Source: Mucilaginibacter oryzae
Lineage (GTDB): Bacteria > Bacteroidota > Bacteroidia > Sphingobacteriales > Sphingobacteriaceae
Direction of reading: 5' to 3'
Length of the DNA stretch: 64,000 nucleotides
Assembly: GCF_003148845.1 (NCBI RefSeq)
Contig: NZ_QGHA01000001.1
Location: 558,001 to 622,000 of the forward strand
The notes under the pieces were generated by a model. The model was given only the letters and a program-made list of their open reading frames with translations. It had not been told where the DNA came from and did no database searches. This document shows, piece by piece, positions 30,572 through 39,206 of the stretch. Within the stretch, counting starts at the first letter, position 1, and each line of letters starts with the position of its first letter. The translations under genes and the position numbers were made by a program.

Positions 30572-31034
30572 TTTCCTGAAATTAGAAGACGGTTCTTACA
30601 ATTTCATTTCAGAACAAGGGCACAGCTATCTAATCTACTTTTCTGAATCAACGCTACCGGATTCGGATGGGAATGTTCATACTGTTTACAATCTCGGGTT
30701 CAGCAGAGATGGCGAGCATGAATCTGAGCCTTTCTGAATTAAACATGATCCAAAAATCAGAAAAACCATTACTTCAATAATAAACAACTTCTTCAAACTC
30801 AGTGACCATAAGGTATTGATATACTTTTGCTTTGGCGATGACGGTTATGCTCGCCACAGAAACATCGTGTTTAACCAATGGTTTGCAGATTTAGATACAT
30901 CAGTTGAAAAATACAATAGTGTTATTCCTTACGAGGATGGTAAAGTTTATGGGGCATTATTGGTAGTAAAAGAGAACCCGCTTAAAAAACTTATAGTTGA
31001 TTCTTTCAACAGCTTTTTAAACGAATTAAAATAA
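30555..31034 (+). pseudogene. DUF6169 family gene interrupted by one in-frame TGA
   Basis: One continuous frame (TTG at 30555 to the stop at 31034) is broken only by TGA at 30735-30737. The first 60 residues (LEDGSYNFISEQGHSYLIYF ... HESEPF) and the 98 after the stop (IKHDPKIRKTITSIINNFF, LIYFCFGDD, RHRNIVFNQWF) together make a normal-length DUF6169-like protein of about 158 residues. Everything downstream of the stop stays conserved in frame with no frameshift, so the mutation is recent, or is a sequencing error, or is read through. The function of DUF6169 is unknown. Confidence 0.7.
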
Positions 31035-31047
31035 ATCTATAAGAGGT

Positions 31048-31674
31048 TTATATCAACTTATTTTGCCTCGCCAACTTAATGGCGTCAGCCCGCGAGTTTA
31101 CATCCAGTTTCAGGTAAATATTCTTAATATGGCTCCTGACCGTCTCCAGGTCAATAAAAAGTTCGGCGGCTATCTGCCCCCGGCTTTTACCCTCTCCTAT
31201 CAGTTCCAGGATCTGTGTTTCGCGTTTTGACAGGGGCGACTCCTGGTTTTTTTGAAATGAGCGGATTACCAACCGGGCAATATTGATACTCATGGGGCCG
31301 CCGCCATCCCGTACTTCCTTTATCGATTCAATAATTTTGGCCGATGGGGTATTTTTGGTAAGGTACCCGGAAGCGCCGTTAGCCAGCGCGTTAAAAACCT
31401 GCTTTTCCGATTCGTAAACCGTTAGGATGAGGATGTAGCAGTTGGGCAGCAGTTTTTTTAATTTTGGAATGGCGTCGATACCATTTACGCCTGGCAATTC
31501 AATATCCAACAGGATCACATCGGGCTTATCTGTCGCGATCTTCTTCGCGGCTTCATCGTATGAGCAATATGAACTTACCACCTCATAACCCTCGGTAGCG
31601 CCAATTAAAAAAGCATAGCCATCGCGTAGCGTTTCATCATCTTCAATTATACTTACCTTAATATTGCGCCGCAT
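31048..31674 (-). CDS. NarL/LuxR-type response regulator
   Basis: 208 residues: a receiver domain (about 5-120) with acidic pocket E11/D12/D13, phospho-acceptor D57 (VILLDIELPG) and K107, then a LuxR-type HTH (about 145-205, LSKRETQILELIGEGKSRGQIA). It starts one base after the stop of the sensor kinase gene and is clearly its partner. It probably activates genes of the surrounding carbohydrate locus. Confidence 0.93.
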   Translation of the reverse strand: MRRNIKVSIIEDDETLRDGYAFLIGATEGYEVVSSYCSYDEAAKKIATDKPDVILLDIELPGVNGIDAIPKLKKLLPNCYILILTVYESEKQVFNALANGASGYLTKNTPSAKIIESIKEVRDGGGPMSINIARLVIRSFQKNQESPLSKRETQILELIGEGKSRGQIAAELFIDLETVRSHIKNIYLKLDVNSRADAIKLARQNKLI

Positions 31675-31675
31675 A

Positions 31676-34645
31676 TTAATAGTTCAACTGGTTTATGCCG
31701 AATGTTAATATTGTTGTAGAGCCCTTTCCTTCCGATGAATTGATATCGAGCCTGGCATTAATGCGCTTAGCCCGGGCGTTAACATTATTAATACCACGGC
31801 CGCGGTGGGCAGCGTTCATGTCAAAGCCTTTGCCATCATCGGTAACTATGAGGGCAATCTCATGCTTATGACGCTGATCCAGCTCAAATGTTACTACCGA
31901 GGCATTAGCATGTTTTAAAATATTATTCAGCAGCTCCTTAAATATCATGGTAATGTTGCGGCTGTATTCCATGGGCAGTTTAATCAACCGGATATCTTCG
32001 TCAATCGCTGCAAATTCAAAATCAACCGGTACATCATGAAATAACTCTACCCCTATCTCCCGGATGTGTGCCAGGGTTTCGTGAAGATTATCGCTTTTGG
32101 GGTCGAGCGCCCAAAGAATGTCTTTGGTGCCGTTATACAACGACGCCGCATTTTGCCTGATCTGGTCTACAATTCCTCGCTGATCAGATTTTTCCTGGTC
32201 TATTTTAGCGCTCAGGATTTCAGAAAGCACCGTGATGCGGGTAAGTTTGTTGCCCAGGTCATCATGAAAATCTTCGGCGGTTTGCTGGCGGATCTTTAGC
32301 TTTTCTTCGCGCTTCATAGCCTCAATGGCCTTCTGCCGCTTTACTTTGCGCTGATGCACCAGGTTTTGCACACCGAAACCCAGCAACACCAATAGCATAA
32401 CGGCCACCAACCTAAAGGTAAAAGTCTGATAAAAGGGCGGGATGATTTCGAAGTGAAAATCGGCCATATTTGTGGATTGCTGTCCGTCAGGGCCAATCGC
32501 TTTTACTTTAAACGTATAGCTGCCTGGCGGCAATGACGGATAATTGACCACATTGTTGTGCATAGGCGCGCTGAAGGCGCTATCTAATCCTACTAATTTA
32601 TATTGGTACGATACCGCGTCGGGGTTTTTAAGATAAACCCCAAGAAAAGTAATGGACAAATGGTTTTGATTGTGTTTGAGCCTGACCCAATCATCCAGAT
32701 CAATTGATGAACGCTTCTCGCCGTCTTCCTTTAATAATTGCACTGATTTTATCATAACATGCGGCGGCGGCGCAGGTTCCATTTTTGTTTTGGTACTGTA
32801 TACCATAACCGATTTGGTGGTACTGATCCACACCTCGTGCCCGCGGTGTAAAATGGCGTTTTGATTGGCTTCAACCACCGGCTCTTTAAAACCAACGTTA
32901 TCTATCACGCCAAAGGTTTTTGTCACAGGGTCATATTTCATCCGGTTTATCCCGCGGCCCGTACCCAGCCAGAGCCTTCCGCGCTCATCGGCGACCATGC
33001 TGTAAATACTGTTAGCTTTTAAACCATCCTTAACCGTATAGATACGCGTAGCACCCGTTTTCATGTCGCAGGTATAAAGGCCGCTATCGTCGGTACCAAC
33101 CAACAACATCGTTTTATAAATAATCATGCAATAAACACCGGTAGCCGGGAAAGATTTCAGCTTAAAATTGCTGACTATGCTTTTGTTAACAGCCAGCATC
33201 ACACCGCCCTGCGTAGCTATAAAAACCGAATCGCGCCCAAGGGTTACTATAGATGAAGAATATGAAGGAATGCCGTTTAACTGCTTCAGCACGCCATTAT
33301 TGTAGTAAAAGCAACCCTGTGATGTTGCCAGCCAAACAGTGCCGTCATCGCTGCTGGTTATAAAGTTGTACGCATAGTTTTTCCAGCTATCCTTAACTTG
33401 TTTAAAACCGCTTTTATCGTACTGCCATAAGCCGGCTTGAACGGTACCTATCCAAACAGTTCCGCTCTTATCGGTGTATAAGCTTTGTATGTTTTTTAAA
33501 TAAGCATCAATACCTTCCGGAACCAAAATATTACTCAATTTTTTACCGTCATACCGCAAAATACCGCTACCCTCAATACCCATCAGCACATTATTGTTCC
33601 AGTCGGTTGCTAACGACATCACAATTTTTGATTCGGGGATACCTTGCGATCTGTCAAAAACCGTATACCTGTCGCCTTCGCAACGGTACAGACCGTTGCC
33701 CAGGCTTCCGAGCCACAGGTTTTTATCAGCATCTAAAAAAATATCGGCAATAGCGTTATCTGTTAACCCGTTTGCCGAATTATAGTGCAGTGTACCACCA
33801 TCATTACAAATACAATACGCCCCATTATCGGTACCCAGCCAGATGTTGGCTTCGGCATCCTGCTCAATGCACAGCAATTGGCCCTTTACTCCGGGCGGAA
33901 AAACCCCGGCATGTAAGGGTTGTGCCGTGCCATCTTTAACACATAACAGATTGGTAAGGGTTAACAGGTAGGTTTTCTGCGGGGAAAAGCGGTCGAAAAA
34001 AATACGTTTAACCGGCTGGTTGGCATATTCGGGGTTTACATCCACCACGTGCCGCCACATTTTTCCTGTTAGCTTATATATCCCGTTTTTATAAACAGCC
34101 ACATGTAATTTACCGTCAGCATTTACAGCAATACTGGTAACTATAAGTTCGTTGTTATCATCAACCGTTACATGCTGCATTTTGCCGTTTTTAACTTTGA
34201 ATAGCATACCATCTGATGTAACCCAGATAGTTCCTTCGCCATCCTGCGTAATATTGCCAATTAAATACCGGTGCAAGGCGATATCCGGGTTATACTTCAC
34301 GATTTGGCCATTATATAACCGGGCCAAACCACTTAAAGTACCAAACCAGGTACCTCCGTTTTTATCCGAAAAAATGGTTGAAACATAGTTATCGGGCAGG
34401 CCTGCACGACGGTTATAACCGGTAAACTCCTTGCCATCAAAGCGGCAGACACCGCCAAAGGTGGCTATCCAGAGCCGGTGATCGACATCCTGGGAAAGTT
34501 TATTAACCTGCGACTGGATCAAACCGTCTTCAATATCATAATGCGCAAAAATGTATTTCTGTGCCCCTGCCCGGCGTAAACCCAATAATGTAAACGCCAG
34601 CGAACACAAAAATACAACAGACAGAAAACGTGATAGCTTATTCAA
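31676..34645 (-). CDS. Reporter-propeller sensor histidine kinase
   Basis: 989 residues. A signal segment (FLSVVFLCSLAFTLLG) leads into a periplasmic sensor of about 14 two-component propeller repeats in two blades (repeated GTVWIGT-like motifs, about 30-620), a Y_Y_Y domain (about 650-735), one membrane helix (about 750), a HisKA_3 dimerisation box with phospho-acceptor His in EDFHDDLGNKLTR, and a HATPase_c domain to the end (DDGKGFD, GRGINN). Unlike the hybrid HTCS proteins of gut Bacteroides it has no attached receiver; a NarL regulator follows separately. It probably senses an oligosaccharide from the locus. Confidence 0.93.
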   Translation of the reverse strand: MNKLSRFLSVVFLCSLAFTLLGLRRAGAQKYIFAHYDIEDGLIQSQVNKLSQDVDHRLWIATFGGVCRFDGKEFTGYNRRAGLPDNYVSTIFSDKNGGTWFGTLSGLARLYNGQIVKYNPDIALHRYLIGNITQDGEGTIWVTSDGMLFKVKNGKMQHVTVDDNNELIVTSIAVNADGKLHVAVYKNGIYKLTGKMWRHVVDVNPEYANQPVKRIFFDRFSPQKTYLLTLTNLLCVKDGTAQPLHAGVFPPGVKGQLLCIEQDAEANIWLGTDNGAYCICNDGGTLHYNSANGLTDNAIADIFLDADKNLWLGSLGNGLYRCEGDRYTVFDRSQGIPESKIVMSLATDWNNNVLMGIEGSGILRYDGKKLSNILVPEGIDAYLKNIQSLYTDKSGTVWIGTVQAGLWQYDKSGFKQVKDSWKNYAYNFITSSDDGTVWLATSQGCFYYNNGVLKQLNGIPSYSSSIVTLGRDSVFIATQGGVMLAVNKSIVSNFKLKSFPATGVYCMIIYKTMLLVGTDDSGLYTCDMKTGATRIYTVKDGLKANSIYSMVADERGRLWLGTGRGINRMKYDPVTKTFGVIDNVGFKEPVVEANQNAILHRGHEVWISTTKSVMVYSTKTKMEPAPPPHVMIKSVQLLKEDGEKRSSIDLDDWVRLKHNQNHLSITFLGVYLKNPDAVSYQYKLVGLDSAFSAPMHNNVVNYPSLPPGSYTFKVKAIGPDGQQSTNMADFHFEIIPPFYQTFTFRLVAVMLLVLLGFGVQNLVHQRKVKRQKAIEAMKREEKLKIRQQTAEDFHDDLGNKLTRITVLSEILSAKIDQEKSDQRGIVDQIRQNAASLYNGTKDILWALDPKSDNLHETLAHIREIGVELFHDVPVDFEFAAIDEDIRLIKLPMEYSRNITMIFKELLNNILKHANASVVTFELDQRHKHEIALIVTDDGKGFDMNAAHRGRGINNVNARAKRINARLDINSSEGKGSTTILTFGINQLNY

Positions 34646-34715
34646 TTACAGTTAAATTAAATACTTGTATGGGGCAACATTAAAAAGTTAAATTAAAGCT
34701 AATTAAAATAAAAAA

Positions 34716-34736
34716 AATCACCCCATTGGGGTGATT
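34716..34736 (-). terminator. Terminator for fabF
   Basis: AATCACCCC/GGGGTGATT, 9-bp stem with a 3-base loop, followed on the minus strand by TTTTTTTATTTTAATT. It lies about 50 bases past the fabF stop. Confidence 0.85.
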
Positions 34737-34788
34737 AGTTATCTGCCTGTTGCGGCGTTTCTTAATTTCAGGCCGCAAATTGCGTATC

Positions 34789-36033
34789 TTATACAGCCCT
34801 GAATACGGCAATACCGTTATGCCCGCCAAAGCCAAAGGTATTACTCATGGCTACCTTCACCTTATGATCAATGGCCTCGTTCAATACAAACTTTAAATGA
34901 CCGGGAATGGCCGGATCAATAGCCGTGGTATTAATAGTTGGCGGGATCACACCATTCTCGATTGATTTGATGGCAACAATAGCTTCAATGGCGCCTGCCG
35001 CACCAAGCAGGTGGCCGGTCATGGATTTGGTTGAGCCTATAATGGCATTGATATTTTGACCTTTGCTCACTGCCAGCACAGCATTCACTTCCGAAATATC
35101 GCCCACAGGTGTTGAAGTGGCATGCATGTTCAGGTAATCAACATCGGCAATGGTTAAACCGGATTCGTTCAGGGCCTGTTGCATGGCGCGCGCTGCACCC
35201 AAACCTTCGGGGTGGGTTGCCGTCATGTGATAGGCGTCGGCAGTCATCGATGCGCCTGTTACCTCGGCGTAAATATGCGCGCCGCGGGCAACCGCATGTT
35301 CATACTCTTCCAAAACCAGCGCACCCGCGCCCTCGCCCATCACAAAGCCGTCGCGTTCTACATCAAACGGCCTTGAAGCATGCTGCGGATCGTCATTACG
35401 GGCCGACATCGCTTTCATCGAGCTAAAACCACCAATTGAAGCGGGTGTGATAGGAGCTTCTGAACCACCCGTAACAATAATTTTGGCTTTGCCCAGCCTG
35501 ATGTAGTTAAGCGCGTCCATAATAGCCGTGTTTGAAGTGGCACAGGCCGAAACAGTGGTATAGTTAATCCCCATAAAACCATTGCGGATAGACATCATGC
35601 CCGAAGCCATATTGGATATAAACTTAGGCACAAAAAACGGGCTGAACCTTGGCTGTCCGTTACCTTTGGCATACTCGGTTACCTGTTCTTCAAAAGTTTC
35701 CATACCGCCCTGGCCGCTTCCCCAGATAATCCCCACATCAAAGGGATCCATTTTATTCAGATCAAAACCCGAATCTTTGATAGCCTCGTCTGACGCTACA
35801 AGCGCGTACTGGGTAAAAGTATCGGTGCGTTTCAAATCGGCCTTATCCAGGTGATCGGCAATATTAAAATCTTTCAGTTCGCAGGCAAATTGCGTGCGGA
35901 ATAATGATGCATCAAAACGGGTGATGGTGGCCGCGCCACTCTTACCGGCAACTATGTTTTCCCAATAGGTTTTCACATCGTTTCCGAGGGGTGTCAGGGC
36001 ACCCATACCGGTAATAACTACTCTTTTTAACAT
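34789..36033 (-). CDS. fabF: Beta-ketoacyl-ACP synthase II
   Basis: 414 residues. It condenses malonyl-ACP with acyl-ACP in fatty acid elongation. The Cys-His-His triad is C164 (VSACATSNT), the His in NMHATSTPVGD and the His in KSMTGHLLGAAG; the C-terminal FGFGGHN loop is present. Length and motifs are canonical. There is no acpP beside it, so it is probably a stand-alone or second copy rather than part of the main fab cluster. A TATCTTTG promoter element lies 23 bases before the ATG. Confidence 0.95.
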   Translation of the reverse strand: MLKRVVITGMGALTPLGNDVKTYWENIVAGKSGAATITRFDASLFRTQFACELKDFNIADHLDKADLKRTDTFTQYALVASDEAIKDSGFDLNKMDPFDVGIIWGSGQGGMETFEEQVTEYAKGNGQPRFSPFFVPKFISNMASGMMSIRNGFMGINYTTVSACATSNTAIMDALNYIRLGKAKIIVTGGSEAPITPASIGGFSSMKAMSARNDDPQHASRPFDVERDGFVMGEGAGALVLEEYEHAVARGAHIYAEVTGASMTADAYHMTATHPEGLGAARAMQQALNESGLTIADVDYLNMHATSTPVGDISEVNAVLAVSKGQNINAIIGSTKSMTGHLLGAAGAIEAIVAIKSIENGVIPPTINTTAIDPAIPGHLKFVLNEAIDHKVKVAMSNTFGFGGHNGIAVFRAV

Positions 36034-36055
36034 GATGGTTTTATTAAAATCGGCG

Positions 36056-36063
36056 CAAAGATA
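36056..36063 (-). promoter_or_regulatory. -7 element of fabF (TATCTTTG)
   Basis: Perfect TAnnTTTG on the minus strand, giving a predicted leader of roughly 15-20 bases to the fabF ATG at 36033. Confidence 0.55.
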
Positions 36064-36258
36064 TAATTATACCAAATTGCATCAGGAAAAAATTAGCGCA
36101 TACGAGTTTAGCAGCCTGACATTACGGAATTTATGGCAGTAAACACCTCTTTGTTTAAAGCGCCTGTATGTTAACGAACAGAACGCGGTTCAACTACAGC
36201 GGAGGAGTAAGACGCTGTTAATGCTATCCTATTTTCTTATTATTGCGGTAGCTTAACC

Positions 36259-36885
36259 ATGAAACAGAAACTGGATCTCGAAACCTGGAACAGGAAAGAA
36301 CACTATAACTTTTTTAAACAATTTGAAGAGCCTTACTACGGTGCAAACGTGAACATCGACGTTACGGCCGCCTACAAATTTGTAAAAGAAAACGGGCTAT
36401 CATTTTTTCTGTACACGATGTACCAATCGCTGGCTGCATCGCAGGTTATCGAACCATTCAGGTACCGAATAGAGGGCGATGACGTTGTTGTTTACGACAG
36501 GATTGACGGCGAATCAACCATTCCGAGGGCCAACGGAACCTTCGGCTTCGGCAAATTTCTTTTTTACCCCGATTTTGCGGCGTTTAACACAGAAGCAATT
36601 AAAGAAATTGAACGGGTGCAAAGCAACAATTTGCTGGAACTTTCAACCGTGAACAACACCATCCGTTATTCATCCCTGCCCTGGATCAATTTCACTTCGC
36701 TATCGCATGCCCGCAAATTTTCTTTTGTTGATAGCTGCCCTAAAATCTCGTTTGGCAAAATGACCGAACATGATGGTAAACGCACAATGCCATTATCAAT
36801 TCATGTAAACCATGCATTGGTTGACGGCTTGCATCTGGGCCAATACATTGATTGCTACCAGGATTTATTGAACCAGGGCATTTGA
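36259..36885 (+). CDS. Chloramphenicol-acetyltransferase-like protein
   Basis: 208 residues of the trimeric CAT fold. The catalytic His lies in HVNHALVDGLHLG, keeping the HxxxDG motif of the family (canonical CATs have HHAVCDG), and the N-terminal WNRKEHYNFF block is typical. It transfers acetyl from acetyl-CoA. The first His of the canonical HH pair is Asn here, as in some CAT-like proteins that are not resistance enzymes. The true acceptor cannot be told from sequence. It is a single gene, converging on the CBS gene with 6 bases between stops. Confidence 0.85.
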   Translation: MKQKLDLETWNRKEHYNFFKQFEEPYYGANVNIDVTAAYKFVKENGLSFFLYTMYQSLAASQVIEPFRYRIEGDDVVVYDRIDGESTIPRANGTFGFGKFLFYPDFAAFNTEAIKEIERVQSNNLLELSTVNNTIRYSSLPWINFTSLSHARKFSFVDSCPKISFGKMTEHDGKRTMPLSIHVNHALVDGLHLGQYIDCYQDLLNQGI

Positions 36886-36891
36886 CCCGGA

Positions 36892-37326
36892 TCAGGTAGA
36901 CTGGATATAGCTATGCAACTGCTCGATGGTTTCCCGTTGTGAGTGAATTGTTTCATAAACAACATCGCTCATTGAAATAATTCCGCAAAGTTCATTGGCC
37001 ACATCAAACACCGGCAGGTACCTGATGTTGTTCTCGCTCATAATCAGCATACATTCATCAACGGATGATTGCGGGGTGATGACCGGAAAATCGGTGCTTA
37101 TAATCTCGCCGGCAGTGGTTTCGTCAGAGTGTTTTCCCATTAAAATGATTTTGCGCGAATAATCCCTCTCGGTCATCAGGCCTATGTATTTACCATTTTC
37201 AGTTACCACTACCGATCCAATATTTTTATCGGCCATTAATTTTAACACATTAAACACCGTAGTTTCGGCAGGCACGGCAACAACGTTGCCGCCCTTACGG
37301 GCGAGGATATGCTTTACTCTTTTCAT
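36892..37326 (-). CDS. Tandem CBS domain protein
   Basis: 144 residues made of two CBS motifs (about 8-65, GSVVVTENGKYIGLMTERDY, and about 75-130, RYLPVFDVANELCGIISMSDV). Paired CBS domains bind adenine nucleotides and serve as energy sensors. There is no attached effector domain, so a partner protein is expected. The adjacent genes give no clue to it. Confidence 0.88.
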   Translation of the reverse strand: MKRVKHILARKGGNVVAVPAETTVFNVLKLMADKNIGSVVVTENGKYIGLMTERDYSRKIILMGKHSDETTAGEIISTDFPVITPQSSVDECMLIMSENNIRYLPVFDVANELCGIISMSDVVYETIHSQRETIEQLHSYIQST

Positions 37327-37409
37327 AAATACTTCAGGTTAATTTGGCACCTTTAATATACGGATAACCAACAGAAAAACAATAGATTGTGAAAAACAAA
37401 ATACAACCG

Positions 37410-37432
37410 GCGTAAAACCCGCGTTTTTACGC
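37410..37432 (-). terminator. Terminator for the secreted FG-GAP-like gene
   Basis: GCGTAAAA (37410-37417) pairs with TTTTACGC (37425-37432), 7-base loop; on the minus strand it runs into GGTTGTATTTTGTTTTTC. Confidence 0.6.
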
Positions 37433-37478
37433 GTGATTAACTATTACTATTCAGAAATATTACGTTACTACTATCCCG

Positions 37479-38135
37479 CTACATAAACCGGCGATAATTG
37501 CGGCTCCAATATTCCTTAATAAATCCCCATTTATTGTTTTTGTGCTTATAAATGTCATTAATGGGGTACGCTTTAACCTGTGTCTTTTTTGTGCCCCGCA
37601 TTTTGAAGATGTAAATCCCGGTTTTCCCATCACCACATCCCTGGCCACACATATTGCCCATTTTTACGATTTTGTTATTAACAACTTTAAATAAATCGCT
37701 ATTCCAATCGGCATCAGCGCACCCGCCTCTGCTGTAAGAATAATACAGGCCTGTACCTCTCAGCCTTTTTGGAACGGGATAATTAGGAAAGTCCTTCACA
37801 AGCTCAAAGCTCCTGGTATAGCCGTTGTACATTAAAAGATCACACCTGCCAGGTATATTTGACATATATTCAATCAGCAGATCCTGATATCCGTCGCCAT
37901 TAAAATCAACGAACTTAAACGACGAAAAACCCTCATCATAGCGTTCAGCAGTGCCTAAATGCAATACCACTTTGCCGCCGTTTTTTACTATAGAGATTGA
38001 CCAATCACTGCTTTTATAAATCGCCTTATAAGATACGCCGGCAACGCGTGCGCTCGTGGTTATATAAGTATCCTCCTGAGCAAATAAAAGCCCGGTATAA
38101 AAGAATAAAATAAGCGCGATAAGAAAGGTTTTCAT
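37479..38135 (-). CDS. Secreted protein with FG-GAP/calcium-loop-like repeat, unknown
   Basis: 218 residues with a clean signal peptide (FLIALILFFYTGLLFAQ). The middle contains FVDFNGDGYQDLLIEY, a DxNGDGxxD loop as in FG-GAP/VCBS repeats, and a Cys-rich segment (GRCD, GGCADADW, MCGQGCGDGKTG) that could form disulphides or bind metal. It is exported, but no enzymatic motif was recognised. It is flanked by hairpins on both sides and so transcribed alone. Confidence 0.65.
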   Translation of the reverse strand: MKTFLIALILFFYTGLLFAQEDTYITTSARVAGVSYKAIYKSSDWSISIVKNGGKVVLHLGTAERYDEGFSSFKFVDFNGDGYQDLLIEYMSNIPGRCDLLMYNGYTRSFELVKDFPNYPVPKRLRGTGLYYSYSRGGCADADWNSDLFKVVNNKIVKMGNMCGQGCGDGKTGIYIFKMRGTKKTQVKAYPINDIYKHKNNKWGFIKEYWSRNYRRFM

Positions 38136-38162
38136 TAAAACATTTTAGTAGGCAGCTAAAAT

Positions 38163-38206
38163 AGGGCAAAAAAGCGTTCAAAGGTACCTTAAACGCTTTT
38201 TGCCCT
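38163..38206 (-). terminator. Terminator after the heptad-repeat protein gene
   Basis: AGGGCAAAAAAGCGTT (38163-38178) pairs with AACGCTTTTTGCCCT (38192-38206), 15 bp with one bulged A, directly downstream of the gene ending at 38217. Confidence 0.75.
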
Positions 38207-38216
38207 CTGTAAAAGT

Positions 38217-39044
38217 TTAGTTATTATGGATATGTAAACCATTAAATTGTTTCTTACCATCCTGGTACGAGCTGCTACCCTGCGCAAAGCGCTTGTACTT
38301 ACCGGCATATTTTTTAAACACACTATCGGGCTGTTTAACGCCGTTCACAATCATTTCTTCACTGTTAAATGAGAGGTCATGCAATGCTTCTTCGTTTGGG
38401 ATAATGTGGTCTGCTACTAAATCGCCGGTTAACTGTTGTAACAATCGCCGGTCTTCGGTGGCGCGTTCCTGGTCCTTTTTGGCCCGGATTTGATCTAAAC
38501 GAGCCTGTGCCTGGTCGCGCCTGGCCTGTTCCTGATCACGCACAGCTTGTTCCCGGTCACGTTTGGCTTGTTCCTGGTCCTTAGCCGCCCGTTCCTGTTC
38601 AATTTTAGCCCGCTCCTGATCACGGGCTGCCTGTTCCTGATCGAGTTTAGCCTGTCGCTGGTCGCGTGCGGCCTGTTCCTGGTCAAGTTTGGCCTGTTGC
38701 TGATCATGGTGTGCCTGAACCTGGTCCTTTTTAGCCTGGATCCTGTCTTTCCTGGTTTGTTCGCGGATAGCGGCTACTTCCTTGCTATATTCATTCCATT
38801 TTGTTGATGGGATAACCTCTCCATCCACTACCAGGGCCAGCAGTTTATTATTGGCCAGTTCCATGCGGTAGTTTTTTCCCTTATAATTGGTTTCGATACG
38901 CTCACGCCCTTTGCCGCCAATATCATCGTATTTAGTATTCGCCAGATATGACTTTTTGTTTGCCGGGCTTTGCGCGTTCGCAGCATGGGTTAGCGCCGTC
39001 ATCGTTACAAGCAACAGGGCGCCCTTTAAATAATTTGTTTTCAT
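38217..39044 (-). CDS. Secreted heptad-repeat protein of the BlaI/M56 locus
   Basis: 275 residues with a signal peptide (ALTHAANAQ). Residues 98-195 are 14 consecutive heptads on the pattern (K/R)xDQEQA, predicted as one long charged helix or coiled coil. It is flanked by two copies of a short module: 61-89 (ALVVDGEVIPSTKWNEYSK) and 223-249 (MIVNGVKQPDSVFKKYAGK). The V-N-G-x-x-x-P module resembles the extracytoplasmic tail I recall from M56/BlaR1-like proteins of this phylum. The same heptads end the neighbouring M56 protease, 162 bases upstream. Likely partner or regulator of that protease in the periplasm; function unproven. Confidence 0.7.
   Translation of the reverse strand: MKTNYLKGALLLVTMTALTHAANAQSPANKKSYLANTKYDDIGGKGRERIETNYKGKNYRMELANNKLLALVVDGEVIPSTKWNEYSKEVAAIREQTRKDRIQAKKDQVQAHHDQQQAKLDQEQAARDQRQAKLDQEQAARDQERAKIEQERAAKDQEQAKRDREQAVRDQEQARRDQAQARLDQIRAKKDQERATEDRRLLQQLTGDLVADHIIPNEEALHDLSFNSEEMIVNGVKQPDSVFKKYAGKYKRFAQGSSSYQDGKKQFNGLHIHNN
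38460..38753. repeat. 21-bp coding minisatellite, array 1
   Basis: Fourteen diverged 21-bp units encode the DQEQA heptads of the secreted protein. The plus strand reads as repeated CCTGTTCCTGGTC-like units. The same unit recurs at 39258-39488. Confidence 0.85.
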
Positions 39045-39206
39045 TTTTTTGTTGATTTAAAAGGTTAAAAAATTGAACAATAGCCTCCCACTCCACCGCA
39101 GGGGTAGCTTTAAAAATTGTTAATTAAGTTTTTAGATTAATATATACTCCGGCCGGTAAAGCAGTGTGCACTCCTGCTTTATCAACCCAAGAAAGAAATT
39201 ACCTGC

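Noticed and set aside
30735..30737. TGA read as selenocysteine or programmed readthrough in the DUF6169 gene
   Set aside because: No selenocysteine insertion hairpin is evident after the TGA, the position is not a conserved Cys of the family as recalled, and a simple nonsense mutation explains it.
36259..36885. Chloramphenicol resistance gene
   Set aside because: The HxxxDG motif is kept, but the region around it differs from classical CATs and there is no mobile or resistance context, so only a CAT-like acetyltransferase is claimed.
38480..38720. Regular repeats resembling a CRISPR or tandem non-coding array
   Set aside because: The units are contiguous 21-mers without spacers and are exactly in frame with a protein heptad, so this is a coding minisatellite.
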